From assembly GCA_034766995.1 (NCBI GenBank), contig CM068314.1, positions 40,540,808 through 40,604,807 on the forward strand: 64,000 bases of DNA. Direction: 5' to 3'. The position numbers and the translations under genes are program-made. Shown here piece by piece: positions 51,824 through 62,803 of this stretch; the stretch's first letter is position 1; every line of letters begins with the position of its first letter. The notes under the pieces were generated by a model. It was not told the DNA's origin, did not search any database, and worked only from the letters and a program-made list of their open reading frames with translations. Source of the DNA: Acanthacorydalis orientalis. Taxonomy: Eukaryota > Arthropoda > Insecta > Megaloptera > Corydalidae.

Positions 51824-51896
<73 letters not shown>
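51824..51896. repeat. (TA)n tract abutting the right end of a mariner
   Basis: TA with one TG interruption, starting at the last base of the terminal repeat. It is probably the other half of the tract at 50490. Confidence 0.95.
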
Positions 51897-51897
<1 letters not shown>

Positions 51898-52134
51898 ATC
51901 TTCACAAAAATAGCAGAAAATTTATAAATTAGCATTCGTCGTTGTTCAATATCGTCAACTGAATGTCTGATATTTTATTAAGTTTTAACCATATTTGATT
52001 TTGTTTTTTAAAATTAGTGACGGCTGTGAGCAATTCAAAATGTTTTTATTTCTTAAAACCCTAAAAATTATATATAAAGCTTGCCATCAGTTCCATCAAA
52101 ATATTATTTGTCATATTGATTGTATACTCTAGTT

Positions 52135-52260
52135 AAGTGCTCTTCAAACTGTGTTCCGCTAAACCGTGGAGTTTTCCGGATCTTTTCAGCGGTTCCTTGA
52201 ATCAATGACAAAATTCGAAAGAATTTTCGATTAAAACCCCAGAAAAGCTAAAAATTCAAA
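52135..52260 (+). repeat. Possible hAT-like element end
   Basis: AGTGCTCTTCAAACTGTGTT followed by CCGCTAAACCGTGGAGTTTTCCGG and GCGGTTCCTTGAATC resembles the left ends of hAT families that begin CAGTGGTTCTCAAACTGTGTTCC-like. A right end and duplication could not be placed; a candidate near 52390-52430 was not convincing. Confidence 0.4.
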
Positions 52261-52944
52261 ATAGTTCATTCATATTAATTTCTTTTATTTCTATAAATTC
52301 TTATTATTATCTATTATTATGTAATAAAACTGTATTTATGAGTACACATTACGACTCCACTTTGGTCACATAAGATGGATGATTTTCAAAACTTGTGGAG
52401 TACTCATCTTGAGTTAACGCAATTTACTTCCTTAAAACAATTAAGAATAGAGCCATCCGACCATTTTATCTTCCCGTAATGAAATTATGTATTAGTAAAA
52501 GAATATTTAACACAGCATTTATGCATTTTTATATGAAATGTTAATTGATATTATGGAGCCTGATCTAGGACCCGGAAAATTGGGCATTTTTCAACATTTT
52601 TTTTCAACTAAAGGATGAAATCGAAGTGTTTAATGGTTTTAACATTTATTTAACTATGTTTATAAAAATTTTTCATTTTTTTTTAATATGTTGAACATTT
52701 GCGATAATATCCACAGGCAAATATAATCGGACAAAATCCCCATTCCTCTACGTTGGTGTAGAAATCTAACAGGCAATTGAGCTAGAAAAAACAATGATTT
52801 TTCCAATCCATAAGCATTCCTAAATTGCCTGAAATACGGGCACTAAAAAAATTATTATCAACAAAATGGCGGAATTTAGAAGAAAAAAACAATTTTTTTA
52901 AAGGAAGTTCTACTCCTTTTTCATGATAAAAAAATATAAATAGT

Positions 52945-53005
52945 AAAGGTACTAGTACTAGGTAGTAGGTAGTACTAGTAAGGTACTAGTACCTTAGTAG
53001 TTCAT
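52945..53005. repeat. GGTACTAGTA cluster with an 18-bp palindrome
   Basis: GGTACTAGTA/GGTAGTA variants repeat over about 60 bp. TAAGGTACTAGTACCTTA (52979-52996) is a perfect palindrome. This looks like a small, slipped tandem array. Confidence 0.6.
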
Positions 53006-55019
53006 ACAGTAGACACTTAATATAAAGGTGTAAACTAAATTTTGAGTCAATCAGATAATTATTTCCAGAGTTATGCATACCATCATTTAGAAAACAATAT
53101 TTTGAGAAAAACGCGTTTAAAATTTACATATATAATATGAAATTCTGTATCTACCTTCAGTCGGCGATCTCTGGGCCATATAAACATTCTTCTTCTTTTT
53201 TGTAAAACTCACAGTTCAAACTATCAATTTATGAAAAAATCGATTTTTTCAACTTTCTAAACCTAGCAAGGTCCTTAAATAACATGTAACAGATGTTGAG
53301 AAATATTCGTAGTACTGGTTTCCTGATTGAATTTTCTATGTAATTATCATCCGTAGTAATTCAGATAATTTTTTTAATTGTTATTTAAACTTTTTTTAAC
53401 ATTGTTTCATATAAAACCATCTTAAATATGATATATAACAAACGTATCAAAATCGAAATTATCTAGAAGAGTTTTACTGTTACATTCTATGAGATCAATT
53501 TTATCAGTTTATATGAAGTAAATATTCTCAATGCAATTAAAAAATATAATTACTTTAAACCTATTTAATTAAAACTATCATAATTACATATATATATATA
53601 TATAAATATTGTTAGATTAATATCCCTTATAATTTATAATGATACTTATTACATTAAACGATATTTTATCTTGACCCATTAAAAAATACAAATTTGACAC
53701 AAGTCTAGTCTCTCACATTTCTTTGATATTATTCTTAATTGTTTTATATAATAGTAATGTTATGGTCTTAAATTAATATAAATAATCTACAAAAACTATT
53801 ATTAAACAATATGTATACTATTTAATATTGAATCCTTGTGTGTTCAATTCTATTTTTTTAAAACTTTCTATCCATATATTGTCTATATACACATACGTAT
53901 ATTGTACAGTTATATTTTTTACAGTGTGGAATAAAACCGAACAAAATATAAAACATTGCAAACAATAAAACATAGATTCAACCATACTGTTATACAAATG
54001 GATATCGAACAGATGTCACTTGAATAAAATCATACAGTACATTTGAGAACATAAAATTGCATACTAAAACTTTTAAATAAATAATGTAATGTTTGACTTT
54101 TGATTTTATCTATTGCAAATATCTAGAAAACTATTTTCATGATCAAGTTAATATCATTTTATTTTCTGTCTTCGCTATTTTCTAAATGTATACATAGTTC
54201 ACTTACGTAAAACTTTTTATTTAGTAAAAAGGCAATATAACTTTCTATCCTTTTCTCGTTTTTTATTCTACTAATATTATTCAATATTTATATTTATTAA
54301 ATAGTTTGAGTGCATATATTCATGTTTTATATAATAATATTAAATAGTATTGTCATATTTTCAAGTTATTCTCAGTATAATAGTTAATTTATTTTTGAAA
54401 TCAGAATTAATACTTGAACATTAGATTTAATATATTTTATTTATAATAACATTTTATTATGATTATAATTTGAACATTTTTTGTCTAAATTTAATCTAAA
54501 TTAAATAAAATGTAATAGTATAGAACATAAACAATTCCAATAGGTTTTCAGAATAATAAAATTAATTAGTACTATGTACTAAATATATAAAACCTTCATC
54601 AATTCAAGAATGTTTAGATCACGTTTATTCAGACGAATTATATACGGTTTCTCGGTGTTTACTCTGATGATGTATACTCCCTATCAGACCTAAAGCTAAC
54701 AACTGTCAGGCGCGTCTTGAGTCTGTTGAGTAGGGTAAAAGGGTTGATCGATGAACGCAACAATTGAACATCCAGATATTTCTTAATAATCCAAAAAGAA
54801 GTTAATCTCGCAGTAAATTAATATATTTTTTATTTTGTAAATGTAAATAGGACAAGTCTAATATCACTTCTTATTTCAGTTAGTTATGAATTTCCAAGAT
54901 TGTAAATATATTTTGCCAATAGACATTATAAATATATAATAAAATATTATAAATTCGATGTGTTCAATAATAGGTTGAGCCAGTATAATAATCACAAAAC
55001 GAGAGCGGTTTAAAGAGTA

Positions 55020-56400
55020 ACTTGGTTCGTGTACTTGCTGAACGACGGCGAGACAGCTGTATATATGTTTTCATTAAGTTTCATCCCTTTTAGTAATGCA
55101 TGTGAGGTTTTAAGTCATTAATTCTTCGTTTGTCAGTTGTTTCAACAAAGCGTTTTATGAGAAAATGTAAAATGGATAATGTTGGAATTCGAAGTGTGAT
55201 TCGTTTTTTTTTAAAAAAAAAAGGGAAAACAGTGAAGAAAATCCATGAGATGATATTTCCTATATTGTGTGAATCTTGTCTTTCTTATAAAGCAATTCGA
55301 GTTCGTGTGAATGAATTTAAAGGTGGCAGAATGTACATCGTAGATACACCACGCTCAGGAGGTCCGAAAACAGCTGTCACGATAAAAAGTGAATGATATG
55401 TCAGAGGTCATAATCATCTTTATTGAGCGAACGCAATTCATTTTACATAATGAATTGCATATGAATAAACCTTTCGTAAGGTGGGTGCCGCGTTTGCTCA
55501 CTGCAGAACAAAAACAAGTTCGTACGCAAACATCAGTCTACTGCTTGGAACTGTTTAAGAAGAATCAAGCAAATTTAATGCGCCGTTTTGTGACCATATA
55601 TGAATCTTGGATTCTCTATTACACACCAAAATCGTAAATGTATTCTTAACAGTGGACTAAACGCGATGAAATGATTCCGTAGAAGGCAAAAACGATTCAT
55701 TCGACTGGAAGGGTGATGGAGTCAGTTTTCTGGGATGCGAAAGGAATTATCTTGATCGGCTATCTTCATAAGAGAAAATTATGTTACTAGCCAATAGTAC
55801 GCAACACTTTCGAAGTAATTGAAAGCAGCGATCATGGAAAAACGTCCCGAAATGGCCAAGAAATAGAGTTGTTGTACCATAATAATGAACCGGTTCATTC
55901 AAGAGTTGTTACTCAGCAGAAATTGGCCAAATTGAAGTTTGAAATCCTTCTGCATCCACCATTTTCGCCTGATTTGGCTTCTTCAAACTTCTATCTGTTC
56001 CTGAAATTTTCCTCTTTGGGAAGCAGTTTTTTTAAGCAATCTTTAGTTTAGCTGACAGTGTCTGGAGTCTCTGTAATCGTGTAGTTGTTTTGTCGTTCCT
56101 GGGGATTAGCTCCCTTTCAAAACTAGACTGTAATGTGTTTTATCTAACAACGTGTAGTGCTGTCATATGTCATAATCTTGACTTTGCTGCCTAGGAAAAT
56201 CTTTGGGAGGCGATTTGGATCGAATAAAAAGGCGATAGAGGCCACAAATGGTTATCTTAAGGACCTCAAAGAAAACACACTTTCGTGAAGGAATCGTGAA
56301 ACTAGAGTAACGTTAGCGAAAGTGTGTTGAGCTTCGAGGGGATTATGTCGAAAAATAAAGTGAGCTTTACAACTAGAGCTGTCTCTATAACAATTCAAGA
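55020..56400 (+). mobile_element. Old mariner element with an internal insertion, boundaries approximate
   Basis: A plus-strand mariner transposase order is readable from 55160 to 56357, preceded by about 140 bp of leader. Terminal repeats are too decayed to place. Around 56045-56185 about 150 bp of unrelated sequence separates the third catalytic block from the C-terminal end. This makes it longer than an intact copy. Confidence 0.75.
55130..56359 (+). pseudogene. Mariner transposase relic with all three catalytic aspartates replaced
   Basis: Readable pieces in order: MDNVGIRSVIRFFLKKKGKT (N-terminal HTH), VDTPRSGGPKTA (linker), WVPRLLTAEQKQVRTQTS (mid region), FVTIYESWILYYTP where family members have DE at the first catalytic site, LYHNNEPVH where HHDN is expected, and LASSNFYLFLKF where APSDFFLF is expected. 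After a break come FGSNKKAIEATNGYLKDLKE and FREGIVKLE, with stop codons, then KCVELRGDYVEK and the natural stop at 56357-56359. The D-to-Y, D-to-N and D-to-N changes mean the catalytic triad is gone. Confidence 0.85.
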
Positions 56401-56580
56401 AATTATATTATATATTTAATTAATTTCAATGATTAAATCCTCTGATGTTTTGTATTCACTATTCGCATTTAACCAGATTAAAATAATTATTTTTTAAAAA
56501 ACCAGCATCCAAATAAGAATTCCTAGTTAACAAAATGTAATAGTTCTTTTTATTAATCAATGATGCACATCGCACAAACG

Positions 56581-56689
56581 TACATACACACACATACATA
56601 CACACATATATAGAGAGAGAGAGAGAGAGAGAGTAAATGAGAAAATTTGTCATTTCTAAATAACATATATATATATATATATATATATA
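56581..56689. repeat. (CA)n(GA)n and (TA)n tracts
   Basis: CACACA, GAGAGAGA and, after 30 bp, TA. A smaller CA/TA tract is at 57047-57094. Confidence 0.9.
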
Positions 56690-56740
56690 ATGGTATAAAA
56701 ACAGTTCAAGCATTCATTGGGTGTGTTCTTTTCTTAATAG

Positions 56741-56944
56741 ATTAGCGACTGTTTCAATTTAAACCCATCGGCTATTGTTGCAAAAGACATCCTTTCAAAT
56801 ATCGTCAGTGTGTCGACTGCGACGAAAACCATTCAAGCGTTGGAAAATATCCTGCGGGAGTTTGGTCTTTGTCAACTGCGTCTTTTCATCCGACATACTT
56901 TTCAGTCCAGTTCTGATTTATTTTTAACGTGGATCACTTATTAA
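56741..56944 (+). pseudogene. Retrotransposon integrase core fragment (Ty3/Gypsy-like)
   Basis: An open frame of 67 codons, without an ATG, contains IVSVSTATKTIQALENILRE followed by FGLCQLRLFIRHTFQSSS. Gypsy-type integrases have this order just before the second catalytic Asp (a helix with LE..L..FG, then P.RIISDRGT.F.S). Here the ISDR segment appears degraded to LFIRHT. No other pol domain or LTR was found nearby. Local GC is higher than the flanks. Identification is by motif order only. Confidence 0.6.
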
Positions 56945-57619
56945 CTTGTTTGTCATGTCAATAAAAATAATTGAAAATTAACAGATAGTAAATATTGAAA
57001 CTTATTCAATTTATGTTGAAAATTACTTAAGGAAACTTTCATTTATATACACATACACACACACATTATTTATATATATATATATATATATATAATGATT
57101 TTTTTATTATTTAACTAATCATATAATGTTGATATTCTTTTTAAATTCGAATTTTAAGACATGCATGACTTCTTACCTTAACAAATTATTCCATGTTCAT
57201 TCTTAATAAGTATCTTTTGAATGATTTCATAATAAATATTTATTGATTAAATAATTAACCAGTATTCGTGAAAAATAAGTACATATAATTCGGTTAACTT
57301 TATAAACGCTTCAAATCCATCAGAAATATATGTGTTACAATAAATAACGAACTTTAAAAAATAAATAACTTATATTAATTTCTGTCTTATAAGAAATGCC
57401 AGAGTTAATTATTCATTGCTATAAAAAGTTTATTATGGTTAATCTCTCCTGATATTTGAAAATGTTGATTAAACACATTAAACAGTGTTTTATAATAAAA
57501 TCGGATTAAAGTGGAATTTTTCGTTCCGTTCCTAATCATAAATTAATTATTTATGAGAGTATTAAATGAAAAAAAAACTAAAAAGAATGATATAACAATA
57601 AATATTACTCTCTTTGACT

Positions 57620-58175
57620 TATTACTATGACGTTTGATCAATTCGTATTTGATTTTTGCTATAAATACAGCTTTATATCAAATATCAAAAGCGGCGATAT
57701 AGAAATCTGTCTGCCATATGGTATCAGATTGATATCCGCACTACAAAATGACGTTTTTCCTGTTACACTAAAAATACCTTTATCTATTGACATAGAAAAC
57801 ATCAAGCGATCGTTCCATTACTTCTGTGAATATGTTATTGAATCACCGCAAATCTCTCTTTCGTCACATTTTGGCGGCGTCTAGACACCTCGACTATCTT
57901 TGTTATCATTTCCTTTCTTTTGTGGTTCGACCGGTGGTCTGTTTTATAGGCAGCGAAGCGTATAAATCAACACTTAATTGTTTTTCTTCGAACACCAATG
58001 ACGTCGATACCAGCTGTCTGTCTACATTAAAAGCGGAAACAGCTGGAAGCTGTATGCCTTTTGTTTTTATAAAATGTTGCTTAAATATTGGCCGATAAAG
58101 AGTGATGATATTATTTCGACAGGTTAATGGGATGTATGATCGATTTATGATGACAATAATGAATGGATAAATTAC
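57620..58175. other. GC-enriched island with coding-like frames on both strands, unidentified
   Basis: This block has fewer stops and more CpG than its surroundings. The plus strand has frames at 57627-57884 (85 codons) and 57826-58098 (90 codons). The minus strand is open from 58175 to a stop at 57906 (about 89 codons, no ATG), with the gene-like run LPAVSAFNVDRQLVSTSLVF then EEKQLSVDLYASLPIKQTT. I recognise no domain. A decayed transposon, a spliced exon on either strand, or a regulatory island in the channel intron are all possible. Confidence 0.45.
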
Positions 58176-58526
58176 TTATTTTCTTTGTCTACTGTCATAA
58201 TATTAAAAAACGGTAAAAATTAAAAAGCCTTTCAATATATTTATGTATATACAAACTTAAAAAAGCTAATTGTTTTTTCGAATAAATAAAATATAAGTAT
58301 TTGATTGCTGGCATAGCATCAAATAGAATTTCATTTCGCTAAATAATAAACAAACACTAATTAGTAGATCGATAATGTCAACATTGAACCACACAATATT
58401 CTAATAAGAACTATAATCCAATAATGAATACACTAATTTTTGTTCATTTAGAGATGAATATAAATATGAAAGTAATTTAAAATAATTATTTTTCACCTAT
58501 CTTTGCAAACACATTTATACGTTATA

Positions 58527-58529
<3 letters not shown>

Positions 58530-58590
<61 letters not shown>

Positions 58591-58593
58591 TAT

Positions 58594-58654
<61 letters not shown>

Positions 58655-58690
58655 CTTGTGTATGTGTATGAATGTGTGTGTATATGTCCA
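58530..58690. repeat. Long (TA)n/(CA)n compound microsatellite
   Basis: Two long TA runs around a CACACACA core, ending in TGTG variants; 160 bp overall. Confidence 0.95.
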
Positions 58691-59267
58691 TATTCATAAA
58701 CTATCAAACAATAACACATTAGATTAATTAATAATATACTTATAACTATTCTTCAACCATAAGTAATCTTTTGCACGTATCTCCTAAATACTATCAATAC
58801 AACATATTGGCAAACTTAACTGCTATTAGTATTTATATTTTACTTTAGTAAACCATAATTTAATATAATAATACATAATATGTGAAGAGTGAAATAGAAA
58901 TATTTAGAAAAAAAATAATACTAAAGAAATAATAATACTAGTGAAAAATTATATAATTTCGGTACCCCTAATATTCTAATACTCTACAATTAAAAAAAAA
59001 CGGTCACTAAAAGCTTGTTATTAATTGTAATTATTATTTTTTATTAATAAAATATTGTCTAGCATTTTGTACATTTATATATTAAAAATAATGTTATTTT
59101 TCCTTGTAAATTAATTTTTAAATTATAACATTATTATAATATACGGAAAAAAAAGTTTTTTATGATGAAAATATATTAATCGCGCCTATTACAGAAGTAT
59201 TTTGTATTACATTTATGCAATAGAAATAATCGTGCAGTGAAAGAAAAATTAATATAATATTAGTTCA

Positions 59268-59269
<2 letters not shown>

Positions 59270-59328
<59 letters not shown>
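59270..59328. repeat. (TA)n microsatellite
   Basis: About 29 units, 105 bp before mariner copy 2. A further tract lies at 61102-61138. Confidence 0.95.
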
Positions 59329-59329
<1 letters not shown>

Positions 59330-59434
59330 AGTATATTAATAACAACAATAAAAAATATCCTTAACTCAAAAATATTAATTTTGAAAATAAAGTAAATTGT
59401 AATTATAACAATATATTCTAAAACGGCATATTTA

Positions 59435-60716
59435 TTAGGTTGATGCAAAAATAATTGCAGTTTTTACGTATCGAGTATAAAGACGCATATATCAGTTAAA
59501 AATTATATTTATAAATCAAAATAAAAACCATTGGGTTGCACACATTTCTCCTAACGGGAAACAAGTTTGTTTATTCGTACACGATAGAATTCTGGAATTA
59601 ACGAATTCATCGAAAGCGCTTTGAACTGATGCTCGATCCTTTGAAAACCTTCTCTCGTAGTAAATTACTCAAATGTTTAAAAAAATTATAATTTGCCGAA
59701 GAAAGGTTCGAAGAATAAGGTGGGTGAGGAGGTAAAGTTTCATAACCCAGATCATTTAATTTTTTTAGTCATTTGTGAGACGTGTGTTCGGGTGTTGTCA
59801 TGAAGAAGAATTGGTCCTCTTCGATTGACTAATGCTGGCCGTAAACGATGCAACTTCTCATGCATTTTTTTCAATTTCCTGACAATATTTTTCTGCTGTT
59901 ATTGTTTCACCAGTATTTAAGAAGTTGTAATGAATGATGCCACTTGCCGACCACCAAACAGTGGCCATAATGATTTTTTTCATGAAGCCTCGGTTTAGGA
60001 AACTGTTTTGGTACTTCAGTCTAGCTACTGTAATGAACGTTTCCAGTTGTTGTAGAGAATCCAGTTTTCATCACATGTGACAATGCGATCGAGAAAGGGA
60101 TAATTTTTGTTATGCAAAAGAAGCGCAGAGCAGACTTTTTATCGCCGAATTGCTTGATGTTCGTTTAGTTCGTACGCCACCCATTTATCCAGCTTTTTTG
60201 TTTTTACAATCAAGCTCAAATGTCAAACAACTGTTGAATGATCAACATTGAGTTCTTCTAGCATCTCTCGACTTGTTTTACCTGGGCCCACTTCAATAAT
60301 TGTTCTGAAATCGTTATTGTCTATAGCTGAATGACGTCCACGACCCTCCTCATCATCAAGACATTCGTTACCATTACAAAATTTTTGGAACCAGTATACT
60401 AAGAGATGTACGTTCACTAATTGACTCTTCGACAAAAATAAATTTGATATTTCGACCAGTTTCTGTTGCTTTACGTCCCAATTTAAACTCATGCAACAAA
60501 ATCGTGCAAATTTACTTTTTTTCCATGACTACTTTAAGAGGTTATATCCAACAATGCTAAAGAATGAAAACAATAGACATAAACTGAAATCAGTAGTGCT
60601 AATTTTATTATTTACAACGATGTATCATATATGACTATAACAAAAGATAACGGTCACTAGAAAAATCATCACCAAATTTAAAATGATAAAAACCGTATTT
60701 TTTTGCACTAACCTAA
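59435..60716 (-). mobile_element. Full-length dead mariner (Hsmar1/cecropia-like), copy 2
   Basis: The 1282-bp element has ends TTAGGTTGATGCAAAAATAA and, read inward from the right, TTAGGTTAGTGCAAAAAAAT, with TA at 59433-59434 and 60717-60718. It is the sister of 29749-31036 in the same orientation, about 29.7 kb away. The two align throughout by eye with small indels. Confidence 0.93.
59490..60526 (-). pseudogene. Decayed mariner transposase, copy 2
   Basis: The ancestral start ATG is at 60526-60524 (MEKK) but the fifth codon is TAA. An open frame at 60492-60223 then covers both HTH modules: LVYWFQKFCNGNECLDDEEG, GRGRHSAIDNNDFRTII, and KTSREMLEELNVDHSTVV. Further on, VTCDENWILYN keeps the first catalytic Asp with Lys changed to Asn. 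LLHDNTRTHVS keeps the second. The third is Asn (SANYNFFKH for SPTDYHFFKH). It is dead through a different set of lesions than its sister. The C-terminal limit is estimated from the family's length of about 345 residues. Confidence 0.88.
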
Positions 60717-60718
60717 TA

Positions 60719-61099
60719 TTTTATAACTAGAACATTTAGATTTTTTATCTGCAAGCATATTTTTACAAAAAAGATATCACAAAGAATAAATACACTATAA
60801 AGTATTATAAATTCGATATGATTGAAAAAGATTGAGACAGTAAAATAATATAATTTAATAATATAATTCAATATAATGTAATCATAATATAATTCAAAAA
60901 ATTATATAATATATTTGATTTATTTCAATGATTAAAACTTTTAATGTTTCATATTCACTGCTCCCATTTAATGAAATCAAAAATTAAATATCGTACAATC
61001 AAAATACTTAATTGAAAAGAAAAGTTTGAATAAGTGTTCCTAATTGACAAAATTTAATAGTTATCTTTCTTAATCAAGGACACACACATGCTTATAATG

Positions 61100-61138
<39 letters not shown>

Positions 61139-62272
61139 TGTAAGAAAATAATCTTGCAATGGGCGATATGAGATCCTACATGTTTTTCCCACCGGAGGAT
61201 CACACAACCTCTGCAAAATACAAAGAAACCAATCCTGAGTTCCAAGAAGTCGATATTAAATAAATCGTATGTAGGTCACATTGTAGTAAAAGTCTGAAAG
61301 ACTTCAATATTCAAGTATTCTCTTTGCTCAAGTCTGTATACCGGACAATATATTTTGCAATTGTTTCTAAATTAAATACATAATTGTTTAAATTATGAAA
61401 CATTGTGTCTAATTGTATAGAAAATACAAAAATATAATAGTATTATATTTTTTACGTTTCTTTTAAACGTACAATTATTTACTTTATTAACTCATAAATA
61501 AATATGATTCATCTCTTAAGTGAGTTAGTTTAATAAAATAAAATGGATCGTTATCGTAAATATAAAGAAAATTGTTTTTTTATTCGAAATAACATAATAA
61601 AATCGTAATTTACTCACATATTCACAATCTATGATTGCCGATCAAAATAAGTAGCATCGAAATTGAATAATGTTATATGACATTTTCATAAACTTTAATT
61701 ACATTTGCATTATTGTTGCTATGTTTAAAAATGAATAACAGCGATTTGATTCTTTTCTAAAATATATAATAATAATAAATGTATATGTTAACATGTAAAA
61801 TAATTTCTTAACCATAAATACTTAACCACAAAACAACATTTTCAATTAATCTCTAAAATAAAATTCGTTTTTATAAACGATTTCCTCTGGATTTGTTTTG
61901 AAACTAAAGGTATGTGCTTTATATCAATATGCCACTATACTGAACAGTGTGTTGAATAACACTTGTTCAAAGAATAAACTGTAACAAGTATTTATGTTCG
62001 TTAGTTAGTAATATTTATTGCTGTATTTTAACGCCTCTACTTCTGTCCCGCATAATTTAATGTCATATACATTTAACTGTAATTAGATGAGCTGTTTAAA
62101 GATTAATTTATAAACAACTTTATTTTAATTTAAAGTTGATTCTTTTTATGCATTTGATTTATTATACAGTATGCCATGAAAACAATTTCAATTCAATGAT
62201 CTTTGCTTACAACGCTTTTATTTTTAATCATTACTGCTCGGAAAATAGATATTTTCTAGAAAAGAATAAATT

Positions 62273-62313
<41 letters not shown>

Positions 62314-62655
62314 TGTATGTATGTACATATGCATATATGTAAGCATGTATGTATGTATTTGTGTATATATATATATATATATGATAAAATTATTAAGCGA
62401 ATAAATACTAAAATAGTAACAATCTTGCACAGAAATATCGGCAGAGACCGCATTCTAGCCGAGTGAGATCCTTATGTGTGGTATTATTTACATGGCGACA
62501 ATAACCAATATTCCATTAATTCAAATACGGTTTAGTCACTTAATAAATAGTAGTTCTATTACGTTTGGTTATGAAAAGCATTATCTGACTTTTTAAAAGT
62601 TAAATACTGTTATAATGGCGATTTTAATAGGCATATATATATTATTGGAAAACTG
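60719..62655. other. AT-rich intronic-style DNA
   Basis: Two microsatellites and a small GC-enriched spot near 61145-61260; nothing identifiable. Confidence 0.5.
62275..62382. repeat. (TA)n(TATG)n microsatellite
   Basis: TA core, then TGTATGTATG variants and a second short TA run. Confidence 0.95.
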
Positions 62656-62751
62656 TGGAAAAGAGAGGCTCTGAATCGAACAAAATGGAAAGTCATGGAA
62701 GAGGCCTTTATCCAGCAGTGGATTGACAGGGGCTGAAGATGATGATGATGA

Positions 62752-62755
<4 letters not shown>
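62656..62755 (+). mobile_element. 5'-truncated RTE-type LINE tail
   Basis: A 26-codon frame (62656-62736) reads WKREALNRTKWKVMEEAFIQ then QWIDRG and a stop. It is followed directly by (GAT)n and then (TA)n. Many arthropod RTE-like LINEs end with an ORF finishing in a similar QQW motif and a 3' tail of ATG/GAT repeats. Only about 100 bp remain, the usual result of aborted target-primed reverse transcription. Confidence 0.75.

Positions 62756-62802
<47 letters not shown>
62737..62802. repeat. (GAT)n passing into (TA)n
   Basis: Begins as the 3' tail of the LINE fragment and converts into pure TA. Confidence 0.92.

Positions 62803-62803
<1 letters not shown>

Larger units (their letters stand above)
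51897..55019. other. AT-rich DNA with a possible old repeat
   Basis: Includes the hAT-like end at 52135, the palindromic cluster at 52945 and an unclassified, less AT-rich stretch near 52550-53320 with TTTTGAGAAAAACGCGTTTA. No gene recognised. Confidence 0.5.

Noticed and set aside
54640..54780. Patch with TCTGATGATG and CAGGCGCGTCTTGAGTC
   Set aside because: Considered as a hammerhead or Penelope terminus, but no second core motif or partner copy was found.
61140..61260. GC-enriched spot with GTTTTTCCCACCGGAGGATC
   Set aside because: Too short and unmatched to anything; no element ends or coding signature.
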